A stretch of DNA of 64,000 bases from Nitrospira defluvii (GTDB lineage: Bacteria; Nitrospirota; Nitrospiria; Nitrospirales; Nitrospiraceae): the NCBI RefSeq assembly GCF_905220995.1, contig NZ_CAJNBJ010000017.1, positions 1 to 64,000 on the forward strand, read 5' to 3'. This document shows positions 32,732 through 43,260 of this stretch, piece after piece. The notes beneath the pieces were generated by a model. The model worked only from the letters and a program-made list of their open reading frames with translations, searched no databases and had not been told where the DNA came from. A program made the position numbers and the translations under genes. The first letter of the stretch is position 1; each line of letters opens with the position of its first letter.

Positions 32732-34137
32732 TGCATGTCATCGTAGTCGGATTGAGCCACAAGACCGCCCCGGTGGAGATTCGCGAGAAACTCGCCGTTC
32801 CCGAAAGTCGGTTGCGGGAGGCACTCAGCCGGCTCTGTACCTATCCTGGTGTTCGTGAGGGATTGCTGCTTTCCACCTGTAATCGGGTCGAAGTGTATGC
32901 CGTGGTCGAAGACTTGGAAAGCGGCTATGGTCGGGTTCAGGAGTTCCTGGCGGATACTCATCTGTCCCTTTCCTCGGAACATCTGACCCCGCATCTTTAC
33001 TGGCATGCCGGCGACCGCGCGATCGGCCATCTCTTCCGCGTGGCTTCTAGTCTCGATTCGATGATCGTCGGTGAGTCCCAAATTCTCGGCCAAATCAAGG
33101 ATGCGTTCGAGGTTGCCTTGACGCACAAGGCCTCGGGGTTATTGCTGAACAAAATCGTGAAGAAAGCCATTTCGGTCGCCAAACGTGTCCGGACCGAAAC
33201 CAAAATTGCGGAGACGGCTGTCTCAGTGAGTTACGCCGCCGTCGAACTGGCGAAGAAAATCTTCTCAAACCTCACCGAAAAGACCGTGCTCCTGATCGGG
33301 GCGGGTGAAATGGCGAAATTAGCGGCTCGCCACCTGATCGCCAACGGAGTGCGTCAGGTGAGAATTACGACCAGGAACTTTCAGCACGGCTTGGAGTTAG
33401 CGCAGAAATTCAATGGCACCGCCGTACCGTTCGAGGACTACAAGACAGAACTCGCCGAGGCGGATATCGTGCTGGTGTCCACCGGAGCGTCGCACTATTT
33501 GGTCACTGCCGACGATGTGCAGCGGGCGATGCGACAACGGATGAGTCGCCCCATGTTTTTGATCGATATCTCCGTGCCACGCAATATCGACCCCGCCGTC
33601 CGGCCGATCGACGATGCCTTCCTCTTCGATATTGATGATTTGCATATGCGAGTGGAGCAAAACCGGGAGGACCGGTTGCGTGAAGCGGCGAAGGCTGAGC
33701 AGATGGTGGTGGAAGAAGTGGCCGTGCTCGGACAGTGGTTGCAATCTCTCGAAGTCACGCCGACCATTGTGGCGTTGCGCAGCCGAACCGAAGAAATCAA
33801 ACGACGTGAGGTGGAGAAGGTCCTTGCGCGATTAACGCACCTGAGCACCGAAGATCGTGCCGCCGTGGAGTCGCTGGCCTCCGCCATCGTCAATAAAATG
33901 GTGCATGGCACGATGGTGACATTGAAGACCGAAGCCACGTCTTCCAGCGGCGCGGCCTATGTCGATGCCGCTCGCCGCTTCTTTAATTTGGAGGAGACGC
34001 AACCTGCCTATTCATCCGGACAGGCAGAGGGGCAGGAATTACCCGAGAGGAACGGACCCGGTCACGAAGCCACAGGATTTTCCGAGCCCTCATTGGTACA
34101 GCATACAACGAAGGAGCCTGGCCGGCGGGGTCGCTAA
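32731..34137 (+). CDS. hemA: Glutamyl-tRNA reductase
   Basis: The 468-residue protein starts HVIVVGLSHKTAPVEIREKLAV and has catalytic Cys50 in LLSTCNRVEVYAVV. GESQILGQIKDAFE follows, then the NADPH domain VLLIGAGEMAKLAARHL. It makes glutamate-1-semialdehyde from Glu-tRNA, the first step of tetrapyrrole synthesis. A variable Ser/Glu-rich tail of about 40 residues follows the family end. First enzyme of the heme operon; hemL is not in this window. Confidence 0.95.
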   Translation: MHVIVVGLSHKTAPVEIREKLAVPESRLREALSRLCTYPGVREGLLLSTCNRVEVYAVVEDLESGYGRVQEFLADTHLSLSSEHLTPHLYWHAGDRAIGHLFRVASSLDSMIVGESQILGQIKDAFEVALTHKASGLLLNKIVKKAISVAKRVRTETKIAETAVSVSYAAVELAKKIFSNLTEKTVLLIGAGEMAKLAARHLIANGVRQVRITTRNFQHGLELAQKFNGTAVPFEDYKTELAEADIVLVSTGASHYLVTADDVQRAMRQRMSRPMFLIDISVPRNIDPAVRPIDDAFLFDIDDLHMRVEQNREDRLREAAKAEQMVVEEVAVLGQWLQSLEVTPTIVALRSRTEEIKRREVEKVLARLTHLSTEDRAAVESLASAIVNKMVHGTMVTLKTEATSSSGAAYVDAARRFFNLEETQPAYSSGQAEGQELPERNGPGHEATGFSEPSLVQHTTKEPGRRGR

Positions 34138-34225
34138 ACAGACCACCGGTCACACATCATATGAACAACGTGTTGTTGACAGGCAATCGGCCACCGTCGG
34201 TGAATCGGCCAGGGCGTGGTCGTCG

Positions 34226-35161
34226 ATGAGTCGTTCGACGCTGATTCTCGGTACGCGTGGCAGCAAGTTGGCCGTCCATCAAAGTCAGTGGGTTCAGGCG
34301 CGTCTCCAGGAACTGGCCCCCGGTCTTACCATCTCACTGAAACGCATCCAGACCTCGGGCGACAAGATCCTCGATGTCCCGCTCGCAAAAATCGGCGGCA
34401 AGGGGCTGTTCGTCAAAGAAATTGAAGATGCGCTTCTGAGCGGGGAGATCGACCTCGCGGTTCACAGCATGAAAGATGTCCCGACCGCATTACCGGAGGG
34501 GCTGGAGATCCTTTGCGTGCCGCCTCGTGAGGATGCGCGTGATGCGTTGATCACGCGGGATGGGTGCGGGCTGGATCAGCTGAAGCCCGGTGCCCGCATC
34601 GGTACCAGCAGCTTGCGACGGCAAGCCCAGTTGCTGCACCATCGCCCCGATTTTGTGATCGAGATGCTGCGCGGCAATCTGGACACCCGCCTCAGAAAGT
34701 TGCGCGAGGGACAATTTGATGCCATTGTGCTGGCTGCTGCGGGATTGCGGCGGTTGGAGTGGGACGCGGAGATTTCGGAATACCTTCCGGTTCATCTCAG
34801 CCTGCCTGCCATTGCTCAGGGCGCGCTGGGGATCGAGGCGCGCAGTAATGACAGCGTCGTGCGCGACGTGTTGACTCGTTTTGAACATCGTCCTACCAGA
34901 ATGACCGTGACGGCCGAACGCGCTTTGCTGCATCGACTCGAAGGCGGCTGTCAGGTTCCCATCGCCGCGCATGCCGTGTTGGATGGAGAGACCTTGACCC
35001 TGGACGGCCTGGTGGCGACGGTCGATGGGCGGCGTGTCATTCGCCATCAGATTCAAGGCCCAGCAGTCGATGCTCAGCAGCTGGGGACGATATTGGCCGA
35101 GCGATTATTGGCTGATGGGGCGGATGTCATCCTCAAGGACATCTACGGTCGGGCGTCATGA
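34226..35161 (+). CDS. hemC: Porphobilinogen deaminase (hydroxymethylbilane synthase)
   Basis: The 311-residue enzyme has LILGTRGSKLAVHQSQWV, DLAVHSMKDVPTALPEG, GTSSLRRQAQLL and GGCQVPIAAHA, where the Cys holds the dipyrromethane cofactor. It polymerises four porphobilinogens. Its stop overlaps the next start (ATGA). The ribosome site is weak; initiation may depend on coupling. Confidence 0.95.
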   Translation: MSRSTLILGTRGSKLAVHQSQWVQARLQELAPGLTISLKRIQTSGDKILDVPLAKIGGKGLFVKEIEDALLSGEIDLAVHSMKDVPTALPEGLEILCVPPREDARDALITRDGCGLDQLKPGARIGTSSLRRQAQLLHHRPDFVIEMLRGNLDTRLRKLREGQFDAIVLAAAGLRRLEWDAEISEYLPVHLSLPAIAQGALGIEARSNDSVVRDVLTRFEHRPTRMTVTAERALLHRLEGGCQVPIAAHAVLDGETLTLDGLVATVDGRRVIRHQIQGPAVDAQQLGTILAERLLADGADVILKDIYGRAS

Positions 35162-36726
35162 CCACGACGACGCGCACAGGGAGAGTCTTCTTGGTTGGGG
35201 CGGGCCCCGGCGATCCGAAACTGCTTACGTTGCGCGGGAAGGAATGCCTCGAGCAGGCCGATGTCATCTTGTACGATTATCTCGCCAACGAAGCATTGCT
35301 TCAGCATACGTCCCCGGAGGCCGAACGCCTCTACGTCGGGCGTCGCGGCCGCGGTCAGTATCGAGACCAATCGGAGATCAATCGCCTCCTGATTGATCAT
35401 GCGCGGTCGGGAAAATACGTCGTCCGTCTGAAGGGCGGCGATCCGTTCGTGTTCGGTCGGGGAGGAGAAGAGGCCGAGGCGGTTGCCGCCGCGGGGCTGG
35501 AATTCGAAGTGGTGCCTGGAGTGACGGCGGCCGTGGCAGCGCCGGCTTATGCGGGGATTCCCGTTACGCACCGCACCATGGCCTCGACCGTGACCTTCGT
35601 CACAGGTCACGAAGACCCTACCAAAGATCGCAGTCGTATCGAGTGGACGCGGCTGGCGACGGTGCATGGCACCTTAGTGTTTCTCATGGGCATGACCAAC
35701 TTGCCGAAAATCGTGCAATGCCTCAAGGCTGAAGGCAAGGAGGGCGCCACACCCGTGGCTGTCATACGCTGGGGGACTCGGGTTTCTCAACGAACCGTCG
35801 TCGGGACGCTGGACGACATTGTGGAGAAAACGGCGGCAGCGCAGATGGAGCCGCCAACCGTGATCGTCGTCGGTGAAGTGGTGCGCTTGCGGTCGCAGTT
35901 GAATTGGTTCGAACGCCGCCCGCTGTTCGGCACACGCGTGCTGGTGACAAGGCCGAAACCTCAGGCGGCAGAGTTGTCCAATTTGATTCAGGCGCAAGGC
36001 GGGGAGGCCGTGGAATGTCCGACGATCGAAATAGCGCCTCCTGAAGACTGGGCTCCGTTGGATGCCGCGATGGCGCGTCTGTCTACCTACGGATGGTTGA
36101 TTTTCACCAGCGTGAACGGTGTTGCGCCCTTCATGACTCGATTGCTCGAGACCAGGCGGGACGTGCGTGCCTTGGCCGGCATGACGATCTGCTGTATCGG
36201 CCCGCGCACGGCGGAGGCGTTGGCCGTGTATGGGTTACGGGCAGATGTGATCCCGGAGCAGTTTCAAGCGGAGGGGATCCTCGACGCCCTGGCCGGGCGG
36301 CAAATCCGTGGAGCCAACGTCTTGATTCCGCGCGCGCTGGTCGCTCGTGAGCTCCTACCGGAGCAGCTGCGCGCTCAGGGCGCGGAGGTCGATGTGGTGC
36401 CGGTGTACCGGACGATTCGCCCGGTTGTGGCGACGGATCGGCTTGTCGAGCAACTCAAGGCCGGCGAGATTGATGTGATTTCGTTTACCAGTTCGTCGAC
36501 GGTGCGAAACTTTGTCGAGTTGTTCGCCACACGGGACGAATTGTTGCAGTTGGTCGGATCAACGACGGTCGCCTGCATCGGTCCGATTACCGCGGACACT
36601 GCCCGGGAAGCCGGTCTGACGGTGCACGTCATGGCTGCGCAGAATACCATTCCCGCGCTGGCGGAGGCCATCGTTCAGCATGTTGACAGTCGACGCGCTC
36701 GTCACCCCACTTCGGCGGCGAGTTGA
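35158..36726 (+). CDS. cobA-hemD: Fusion: uroporphyrinogen-III C-methyltransferase and uroporphyrinogen-III synthase
   Basis: The 522-residue protein has a CobA/SUMT domain at about residues 8-250 (VFLVGAGPGDPKLLTLRG, YVVRLKGGDPFVFGRGGEE, VVPGVTAAVAAPAYAGIPVTHR). A HemD domain follows at about 262-510 (RPLFGTRVLVTRPKPQAAEL, LIFTSVNGVAPF, ISFTSSSTVRNF). The fusion cyclises hydroxymethylbilane and also methylates the product towards siroheme and cobalamin. With the Met8-like protein at 17795, siroheme synthesis would be complete. Such fusions are known in several phyla. Confidence 0.93.
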   Translation: MTTTTRTGRVFLVGAGPGDPKLLTLRGKECLEQADVILYDYLANEALLQHTSPEAERLYVGRRGRGQYRDQSEINRLLIDHARSGKYVVRLKGGDPFVFGRGGEEAEAVAAAGLEFEVVPGVTAAVAAPAYAGIPVTHRTMASTVTFVTGHEDPTKDRSRIEWTRLATVHGTLVFLMGMTNLPKIVQCLKAEGKEGATPVAVIRWGTRVSQRTVVGTLDDIVEKTAAAQMEPPTVIVVGEVVRLRSQLNWFERRPLFGTRVLVTRPKPQAAELSNLIQAQGGEAVECPTIEIAPPEDWAPLDAAMARLSTYGWLIFTSVNGVAPFMTRLLETRRDVRALAGMTICCIGPRTAEALAVYGLRADVIPEQFQAEGILDALAGRQIRGANVLIPRALVARELLPEQLRAQGAEVDVVPVYRTIRPVVATDRLVEQLKAGEIDVISFTSSSTVRNFVELFATRDELLQLVGSTTVACIGPITADTAREAGLTVHVMAAQNTIPALAEAIVQHVDSRRARHPTSAAS

Positions 36727-36775
36727 TCGAGCGGCAGTGTGTGAGCCCATTCACTAGCAAGAGGGGAGGAGCGGC

Positions 36776-37168
36776 ATGGTTCCAGTCAAGTCATTCATGG
36801 TTCCCAAAGACAAATTCATCACCGTGGAGCGGGATACGGATGTGCGTACCGCGGGGCGAGTCATGCGCGATCGCAACATCGGTAGCCTGTTCGTGACCAA
36901 CGGGAAGGATGTCATCGGCATCATTACCGACACCGATATGGTGCGGCGGGTGGTCGCTACCGGAGCGGATATGACCAAGACGACTGTCGAGCAGATCATG
37001 TCGGCGCCGCTCGTGACGATCGAGGAACATAAGACCCTCCTGGATGCGAACGACCTTATGGCTCAAACGCACCTCCGCCATCTTGGGGTGACCAAAGACG
37101 GGCAGCTCGTCGGGATGATCTCCGTGCGGGACTTGGTGGTGTTTCTGACCAATTTGCCGAGGAAGTGA
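36776..37168 (+). CDS. Two-CBS-domain protein inside the heme operon
   Basis: The 130-residue protein has two CBS motifs: [42 protein letters not shown] in outline at residues 10-60, and a second at about 75-125 ([15 protein letters not shown], then [13 protein letters not shown]). It sits 49 bases after cobA-hemD and 7 bases before hemB. A GAGGGGAGGAG site precedes the start. CBS pairs usually bind adenine nucleotides, so it may report energy state to the pathway; that is inference. Related to the protein at 13011. Confidence 0.85.
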   Translation: MVPVKSFMVPKDKFITVERDTDVRTAGRVMRDRNIGSLFVTNGKDVIGIITDTDMVRRVVATGADMTKTTVEQIMSAPLVTIEEHKTLLDANDLMAQTHLRHLGVTKDGQLVGMISVRDLVVFLTNLPRK

Positions 37169-37175
37169 GCGCACC

Positions 37176-38159
37176 ATGGCTTTTCCGATGCAGCGCATGC
37201 GTCGAACGCGGGAAACAGAACCGCTACGGCGACTGGTTCGGGAAACGAATCTCACGCCGAACGACTTTATCTACCCCGTGTTCGTCACTGAGGGGCAGGG
37301 GCGTCGCGAGCCGATCGCGTCGATGCCGGGACAATCGCGCCTGTCCATCGATCTGCTGGTCAAAGAGGCTCACGAGGTCAAGGCGCTCGGCATTCCCGCC
37401 ATGATCCTGTTCGGGATTCCGGATCGGAAAGACGAACGTGGCACCTCGGGCTTCGACCCGGATGGAATCGTGCAGCGCGCGATACGCGCTCTCAAGGAAC
37501 AGGTCCCCGACCTGGTGGTGATCACGGACGTCTGCATCGATGAGTACACCAGTCACGGGCATTGCGGCATCGTGAAGGAGGGCCGGATTCTGAACGACGA
37601 AACGCTGGATTGCCTCAGAGCCATGGCCAAGACGCATGCGCAGGCCGGGGCCGACATGGTCGCTCCCTCAGACATGATGGACGGACGAGTGGCCGCCATT
37701 CGAGACGAACTGGATCGGGCCGGATTTGTGGATATGCCTATCATGGCCTATGCCGCCAAATTCGCGTCCTGCTTTTATGCTCCGTTTCGCGACGCCGCCA
37801 ATTCCAGCCCGCAGTTCGGCGACCGTCAGTCGTATCAGATGGACCCGGCCAATCGACGCGAGGCATTGCGAGAGATCGACCTGGATGTCGAAGAAGGCGC
37901 CGACATTGTCATGGTCAAGCCGGCCCTGCCTTATTTGGACATCATCAGTGCGGCGCGAGATCGGACTCTGTTGCCGATTGCCGCCTATCAGGTGAGCGGT
38001 GAATACAGCATGGTCAAGGCGGCCGCGCAGGCAGGATGGTTGGATGAGCGTCGTGCCATGATGGAATCGTTGCTGTCGATCAAGCGAGCCGGTGCGGACA
38101 TCATTCTGACCTATTTTGCAAAGGAAGCCGCCAGGCTTCTCCAGTCACGGCACGCATGA
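37176..38159 (+). CDS. hemB: Porphobilinogen synthase (5-aminolevulinate dehydratase)
   Basis: The 327-residue enzyme has the metal-site segment [14 protein letters not shown] near residue 114 and the two Schiff-base lysines: MAYAAKFAS near residue 195 and [12 protein letters not shown] near residue 247. It joins two aminolevulinates to porphobilinogen. The metal segment keeps two cysteines while a third position is Asp (CxD), between the zinc (CxC) and magnesium types. Its stop overlaps the ribF start by four bases. Confidence 0.95.
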   Translation: MAFPMQRMRRTRETEPLRRLVRETNLTPNDFIYPVFVTEGQGRREPIASMPGQSRLSIDLLVKEAHEVKALGIPAMILFGIPDRKDERGTSGFDPDGIVQRAIRALKEQVPDLVVITDVCIDEYTSHGHCGIVKEGRILNDETLDCLRAMAKTHAQAGADMVAPSDMMDGRVAAIRDELDRAGFVDMPIMAYAAKFASCFYAPFRDAANSSPQFGDRQSYQMDPANRREALREIDLDVEEGADIVMVKPALPYLDIISAARDRTLLPIAAYQVSGEYSMVKAAAQAGWLDERRAMMESLLSIKRAGADIILTYFAKEAARLLQSRHA

Positions 38160-39118
38160 AGATTTCTCGGGGACTCACCCCATCCGCGTCCAGGCCCTAT
38201 TCGGTGGTGACCATCGGTAATTTTGACGGTCATCATCACGGCCACCGCGCGCTCTTGGATCAAGTGGTGACGACTGCGCGCCGGGAGGCCGGCACGGCGT
38301 TGGTGTTGACGTTTGATCCGCATCCGGTGAAGATTCTCGCCCCACATGTCAACCTCATGTTTCTCACGTCGCCTGAGGAAAAGCTGGCTCGCTTTGAGGC
38401 CGCCGGTATTGACGAGGTGGTGTTCCTGGAATTTTCCCCCGCGTTCGCCGCGCTGAACCCATTGGAGTTTGCCACCCAGGTCTTACGTGATGGGATTGGT
38501 ACGCGGGAGTTGTTTGTCGGGAAACATTTCGCCTTCGGTCGAGGACGTGCCGGACGTATCGCGGATTTGTTGGAATTTGGTGCGCAGTTCGGATTTCGTG
38601 TGCATCCCATGCCGCCGGTCACCATCGACGGGGAGATCGTCAGTTCCACGCGGATTCGTCAGATGATTCAAGCCGGTGAGTTGCAGAAAGCTATGCGGTT
38701 TCTCGGAAGAGCCTATGGTATCGAGGGAACCGTCATTGCCGGGGCTCGGCGCGGGACGGAACTCGGCTGGCCGACCGCCAATCTACGACTTCCTGAAGGG
38801 CGTGTCATTCCGCCTGACGGAGTGTATGCCGCACGGGTGCTTTGGAAAGCCCGGCGCCTGGATTCCGTGGTCTATATTGGAAAGCGGCCGACCTTCGGGG
38901 CCGGAGAACGGTTACTTGAAGTGTCGATTCTGGATGAACGGCTGGACCTCTATGGCGAAACCATTCGTGTTGAGCTGCTGGGGTTTATTCGCGAAGACCG
39001 TGTGTTCCCTTCTGCAGAGGCGTTGACCAGACAAATTGAGTCGGACGTGGCCGCTGCCCGTGCACAGTTGCGTGAGGCGGCCTTAGACCCGGTCTCACCG
39101 CTCCATTCCCAATCATGA
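38156..39118 (+). CDS. ribF: Riboflavin kinase/FAD synthetase
   Basis: The 320-residue protein has an N-terminal adenylyltransferase domain ([52 protein letters not shown]). A C-terminal riboflavin kinase domain from about residue 185 shows [11 protein letters not shown] and GVYAARV. It makes FMN and FAD. In the first domain HHHGH replaces the usual GVHLGH, still HxGH-type. Coupled to hemB by an ATGA overlap. Confidence 0.93.
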   Translation: MKISRGLTPSASRPYSVVTIGNFDGHHHGHRALLDQVVTTARREAGTALVLTFDPHPVKILAPHVNLMFLTSPEEKLARFEAAGIDEVVFLEFSPAFAALNPLEFATQVLRDGIGTRELFVGKHFAFGRGRAGRIADLLEFGAQFGFRVHPMPPVTIDGEIVSSTRIRQMIQAGELQKAMRFLGRAYGIEGTVIAGARRGTELGWPTANLRLPEGRVIPPDGVYAARVLWKARRLDSVVYIGKRPTFGAGERLLEVSILDERLDLYGETIRVELLGFIREDRVFPSAEALTRQIESDVAAARAQLREAALDPVSPLHSQS

Positions 39119-39121
39119 GCG

Positions 39122-40615
39122 ATGGCAGGTTCTCCCCCAGCGGTGCCGCACCCGCTTCATAATCACGTTGCCCGCGCCCTCCGCGCGCGCGCATTACTCC
39201 AACCGGGTCAGTCTGTCCTGGTGGCCGTGTCCGGTGGGCCGGATTCGGTGGCCTTGCTCTCGATTCTGCATGACCTGGCCGCGGCCTGGAAATTGTCTTT
39301 GACCGTGGTGCATGGCAACTACGGTCTGCGCGGTGTCGAGTCAGATGAGGACGCTTCATTCGTCGCGGCGCTGTGCCGCCGGCTCAATGTACCGTGCCTC
39401 GTGCGGCCGCTCCACGTTCGTAAACGTGAACCGGGGGCGTCGAGCTCGTTACAGGCACGCGCCAGGGAGTTGCGCTATCGCCTGTTCCGCGACTTGGCAC
39501 AAGAGCTGCCGGTAGACCGTGTGGCACTCGGGCACACGGCGGACGATCAGGCCGAAACCGTCCTTCTACGGATGCTGCGCGGCGCAGGTTTACGGGGCCT
39601 GGCCGGAATGCCGTACACTCGTGAACGTCTTTTTGTACGACCGCTCTTGGGTGTTACCCGGCGGGAGATCCTGTCGTATCTTGCTGCGGTCGGATTGTCC
39701 TATCGGACCGATTCCAGCAATGCCAAATCTTTGTATCTTCGCAATCGTGTGCGGCAGGAGGTCCTTCCGGTACTGGAATCATTGGCTCCGGCAGCTACCC
39801 GGCTGCTTGCACGTCAGGCTGACCTTCTGCGAGCAGATGATCAGCTTCTCGATCGCCTTGCCGCACGGTGCTTGGGGCGAGTCATGCGACGAGGTGATCC
39901 GAGTACGATCGTCCTGGATCGGGCTGCATTCATTCGGCAACCGACCGCCTTGCAGCGTCGGATGCTCAGGTTGGCGATTCACGCCATGGCGCCGGTGTCA
40001 GCCGGGCCGCGGAGTGATCAGGTCCTGTCGATTCTGGCGTCGCTCGCATCCAGGCAGTCAGGGAAGGCGTGGCACGTGGGACCGGTGGTGGTGACCTGTG
40101 ACCAAGGTACGGTGGGCGTCGCGTCCAGGTCTGCGCGGCCGCTCCCATTAGGAGCGAAGGGCACCCCTCCCCATGGAGGGCCGGTGCCGGATTCCGAGGT
40201 GGTCACGTGCGTGTCCCTGCCGTCGACTGTGTCCTGGCCGTCGACGGGGGAGGTGATTCGACTGCGTCCGGTCACGCAGGCACGAGGTCAGGCCCTGCTC
40301 AAACACCCGTCATCCGCTACCGCCCTGTTTGACGCGGATCACCTCCTGTTGCCTCTGACGATCCGGTCGTGGAGGCCGGGAGATTGGTTTGTTCCCGTCG
40401 GCATGGGCGGTCGACGAAAGAAATTGCAAGATTACTTCACAGATGCAAAACTGAGCCGGTCTGTGCGAGAACACATACCGTTGCTACTGTCGCAAGAACA
40501 GGTCGCGTGGATCGTTGGGCGACGCATCGATGCCAGATTCGCCGCCACCGCTTCGACAACCCGGTTCATGTTGGCCAGTGTGACAGGTCCTGTGCGTCGG
40601 AAAGGAGTTTGTTAG
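39122..40615 (+). CDS. tilS: tRNA(Ile)-lysidine synthase
   Basis: The 497-residue protein has the PP-loop VAVSGGPDSVALLSIL near residue 35 and VALGHTADDQAETVLLRMLRGAGLRGLAGM. A C-terminal TilS domain shows IRSWRPGDWFVPVGMGGRRKKLQDYFTD in outline. It converts C34 to lysidine in tRNA-Ile(CAU) so that it reads AUA. Three bases separate it from ribF and two from hpt. Confidence 0.93.
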   Translation: MAGSPPAVPHPLHNHVARALRARALLQPGQSVLVAVSGGPDSVALLSILHDLAAAWKLSLTVVHGNYGLRGVESDEDASFVAALCRRLNVPCLVRPLHVRKREPGASSSLQARARELRYRLFRDLAQELPVDRVALGHTADDQAETVLLRMLRGAGLRGLAGMPYTRERLFVRPLLGVTRREILSYLAAVGLSYRTDSSNAKSLYLRNRVRQEVLPVLESLAPAATRLLARQADLLRADDQLLDRLAARCLGRVMRRGDPSTIVLDRAAFIRQPTALQRRMLRLAIHAMAPVSAGPRSDQVLSILASLASRQSGKAWHVGPVVVTCDQGTVGVASRSARPLPLGAKGTPPHGGPVPDSEVVTCVSLPSTVSWPSTGEVIRLRPVTQARGQALLKHPSSATALFDADHLLLPLTIRSWRPGDWFVPVGMGGRRKKLQDYFTDAKLSRSVREHIPLLLSQEQVAWIVGRRIDARFAATASTTRFMLASVTGPVRRKGVC

Positions 40616-40617
40616 GA

Positions 40618-41169
40618 ATGGAACGCATTTTTGGTCGCCCCATTGTGACGCAGGAGCAGATGCGGACTCGAATCCGTGAGCTGGGTCGGCAGATTGCGTC
40701 CGACTATGCCGGGAAGGACTTGGTGCTTGTCGGGGTCCTCAAAGGGGCCTATGCGTTTTATGCCGACCTGGCACGAGCCATCCGGATACCCATGCGTGTG
40801 GAGTTCATCGTGGTCACGAGTTATGGCGCGCGGAAGAAAACATCCGGCAAGGTCAAGCTGGTGTCAGATCTGACGGAACCGATCGCCGGGAAGGATGTCC
40901 TGCTCGTGGAAGATATCGTCGACTCGGGCCTCACCGTTCAGTATTTGATGACAACCCTGTCCCGACGCAAACCCCGCTCCTTGAAGGTCTGCACCCTGCT
41001 CAGCAAACCGGAGCGGCGCCTGGTCGAAGTGGATCTGGAGTATGTGGGGTTCAAAATCCCCAACAAGTTTGTGGTTGGGTACGGGCTCGATTATCGCCAG
41101 GAGTATCGGAACCTTCCGTACCTTGCCGCGCTCGATCAAGGCGACGAAGGGGAGCAAGAGTCTGCATGA
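40618..41169 (+). CDS. hpt: Hypoxanthine phosphoribosyltransferase
   Basis: The 183-residue enzyme has VGVLKGAYAFYADLARAI near residue 40, SYGARKKTSGKVKL, and the PRPP loop VLLVEDIVDSGLTVQYLM. It salvages hypoxanthine and guanine. tilS-hpt-ftsH is a common gene order in bacteria. AAAGGAG lies 10 bases upstream. Confidence 0.95.
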   Translation: MERIFGRPIVTQEQMRTRIRELGRQIASDYAGKDLVLVGVLKGAYAFYADLARAIRIPMRVEFIVVTSYGARKKTSGKVKLVSDLTEPIAGKDVLLVEDIVDSGLTVQYLMTTLSRRKPRSLKVCTLLSKPERRLVEVDLEYVGFKIPNKFVVGYGLDYRQEYRNLPYLAALDQGDEGEQESA

Positions 41170-41257
41170 AAGGTTGTTCCCCTCGCGGAACCTATGGTAA
41201 CATTCTGCACGGTTAGCTAATTTTTTGGTCTGCCTAATATCCTCAAAGGAGAGGTGG

Positions 41258-43072
41258 ATGAATTCACGGGTAAAGAATTTATTGTTCTGGGTCGTGGTCG
41301 GCCTGTTCATGATTCTGCTGTTCAACTTGTTCAGTGTGCCGACCCATGCGCCGGAAGACGAAGTCATATTTAGCGACTTTATGGCCAAGCTGGATAAGGG
41401 CGAGGTCATGAAGGTCACGATCAAGGCCAACCATATCAGCGCGATTTTGAAGGACCAAAGCCGGATCAGGACCTATACGGCCGAATATCCGGAGTTGGTG
41501 AAACACTTGCGTGAGAAGGATGTCCAGATCGAAGCCCGCCCGCCTGACGAAAGTCCGTGGTACATCACGTTCTTGGTGACGTGGGGACCCTTCATTCTGT
41601 TCCTCGGACTGTGGTTTTTCCTCATGCGCCAGATGCAGATCGGCGGCAACAAGGCGTTGTCCTTCGGGAAGAGCCGCGCTCGCATGCTGACGGAAGAACG
41701 CAAGAAGGTCACATTCTCGGATGTCGCCGGGATTGAAGAAGCCAAGGAAGAAGTCCTGGAGATCATTGAGTTTCTGAAGGACCCGAGAAAATTCCAAAAA
41801 CTGGGCGGCCGAATCCCCAAAGGCGTCCTGATCGTAGGCCCTCCGGGAACCGGAAAGACCCTCCTGGCCAAGGCCATTGCCGGTGAAGCGGGAGTGCCGT
41901 TCTTCAGCATCAGCGGATCAGATTTCGTTGAAATGTTCGTTGGAGTCGGAGCGTCCCGGGTACGGGATCTGTTCGAACAGGGTAAAAAGCACGCGCCCTG
42001 CATCATTTTCATCGACGAGATCGACGCCGTAGGTCGGTTGCGGGGTGCGGGCCTTGGTGGCGGCCACGACGAGCGCGAGCAGACACTCAACCAACTCCTT
42101 GTGGAAATGGATGGGTTTGATACGACGGAAGGGGTCATTCTGATCGCGGCGACTAACCGGCCCGATGTTCTCGACCCGGCATTGTTGCGACCGGGTCGAT
42201 TTGACCGCCAGGTGGTGGTGAATCGTCCGGACTTGCGTGGACGATCAGAAATCCTGAAAGTCCACACCAAGAAGGTTCCGCTGGCCTCAGATGTCGAACT
42301 CGAAAAAATTGCCCGGGGTACGCCGGGATTCTCAGGCGCCGACCTTGAGAATCTGGTGAACGAGGCGGCATTGTGGGCTGCCCGGCTCAATAAAAAAGAA
42401 GTCGAATTTATCGACTTCGAAATGGCCAAAGATAAAGTCCTGATGGGCGCAGAGCGGAAGAGCATGGTGCTCACCGACGAGGAGAAACGCACCACGGCGT
42501 ACCATGAGGCCGGGCATGCACTCATGGCCAAGCTCCTGCCGGGGACGGATCCGGTCCATAAGGTCACGATTATCCCGCGAGGCCGGGCGCTTGGTGTGAC
42601 CATGCAGCTTCCCACCGACGATCGACACAACTATTCAAAGGACTTCCTCTACAACAATCTCGCAATTCTGATGGGCGGGCGAGTAGCCGAAGAGTTGGTC
42701 CTGCACGATGTGACGACGGGAGCGGGAAATGACCTGGAACGAGCCACAGATCTTGCCAGAAAGATGGTGTGCGAGTGGGGCATGAGTGAAAAGCTGGGTC
42801 CCTTGACCTTCGGTCGCAAGGAAGAGGAAATCTTCCTTGGTCGGGAAATTGGTTCGAAACGTGACTTTAGCGAGCAGGTCGCGATCGAAATCGATCACGA
42901 AGTGAAGCGTCTGGTCACAGAGAACTATGAACGTGCAAAGCGCATCTTGACGGATAACATGACCAGCTTGAAGGCCCTTGCCGAGGCATTGCTGGAAAAG
43001 GAAGTGTTGGACGCGTTGGAGATTGATCAGATCCTGATTCAAGGATCTTCATCACAGACGGTTCCTGCCTAA
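41258..43072 (+). CDS. ftsH: ATP-dependent zinc metalloprotease FtsH
   Basis: The 604-residue protein has two N-terminal transmembrane helices ([19 protein letters not shown] and [21 protein letters not shown]). The AAA domain has Walker A GPPGTGKT, Walker [12 protein letters not shown] and [19 protein letters not shown]. The protease domain has zinc motif HEAGH. It degrades membrane and short-lived cytosolic proteins, for example LpxC and sigma-32 in E. coli. AAAGGAGAGG precedes the start. Confidence 0.97.
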   Translation: MNSRVKNLLFWVVVGLFMILLFNLFSVPTHAPEDEVIFSDFMAKLDKGEVMKVTIKANHISAILKDQSRIRTYTAEYPELVKHLREKDVQIEARPPDESPWYITFLVTWGPFILFLGLWFFLMRQMQIGGNKALSFGKSRARMLTEERKKVTFSDVAGIEEAKEEVLEIIEFLKDPRKFQKLGGRIPKGVLIVGPPGTGKTLLAKAIAGEAGVPFFSISGSDFVEMFVGVGASRVRDLFEQGKKHAPCIIFIDEIDAVGRLRGAGLGGGHDEREQTLNQLLVEMDGFDTTEGVILIAATNRPDVLDPALLRPGRFDRQVVVNRPDLRGRSEILKVHTKKVPLASDVELEKIARGTPGFSGADLENLVNEAALWAARLNKKEVEFIDFEMAKDKVLMGAERKSMVLTDEEKRTTAYHEAGHALMAKLLPGTDPVHKVTIIPRGRALGVTMQLPTDDRHNYSKDFLYNNLAILMGGRVAEELVLHDVTTGAGNDLERATDLARKMVCEWGMSEKLGPLTFGRKEEEIFLGREIGSKRDFSEQVAIEIDHEVKRLVTENYERAKRILTDNMTSLKALAEALLEKEVLDALEIDQILIQGSSSQTVPA

Positions 43073-43086
43073 GCTGTATACGACCG

Positions 43087-43136
43087 GCTTCGCGGGGGCC
43101 CCGAAGTGGGGTTCCTGCGAAGCAGATGGCTTTTAT
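43087..43136 (+). terminator. Possible weak terminator after ftsH
   Basis: GCTTCGCGGG and CCTGCGAAGC (43087-43096 and 43114-43123) form a near-perfect stem with a smaller internal stem of GGCCCC/GGGG type. Only TTTT at 43131-43134 follows after 7 bases. It may be a partial terminator or a mRNA-stabilising hairpin. Confidence 0.4.
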
Positions 43137-43260
43137 AGTTTCATGCCAGTGGTTGGGAAAACGTTTCGCTTCAAATTGCCCTGCGCCTTCCGTTCCCTTC
43201 CGTAGCCGGCTCACATTGTTCCAAGGCGTCCGTTCCTCGCGCTTACTCTGCGGACTCGCT

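Noticed and set aside
34226-41169. Horizontal transfer of the heme-to-hpt block
   Set aside because: Base composition and coding style look the same as in neighbouring housekeeping genes; no mobile element flanks it.
43126-43260. N-terminal extension of folP from ATG 43126
   Set aside because: The start lies directly behind the hairpin after ftsH, has no ribosome site, and the extra 45 residues do not fit the dihydropteroate synthase family.
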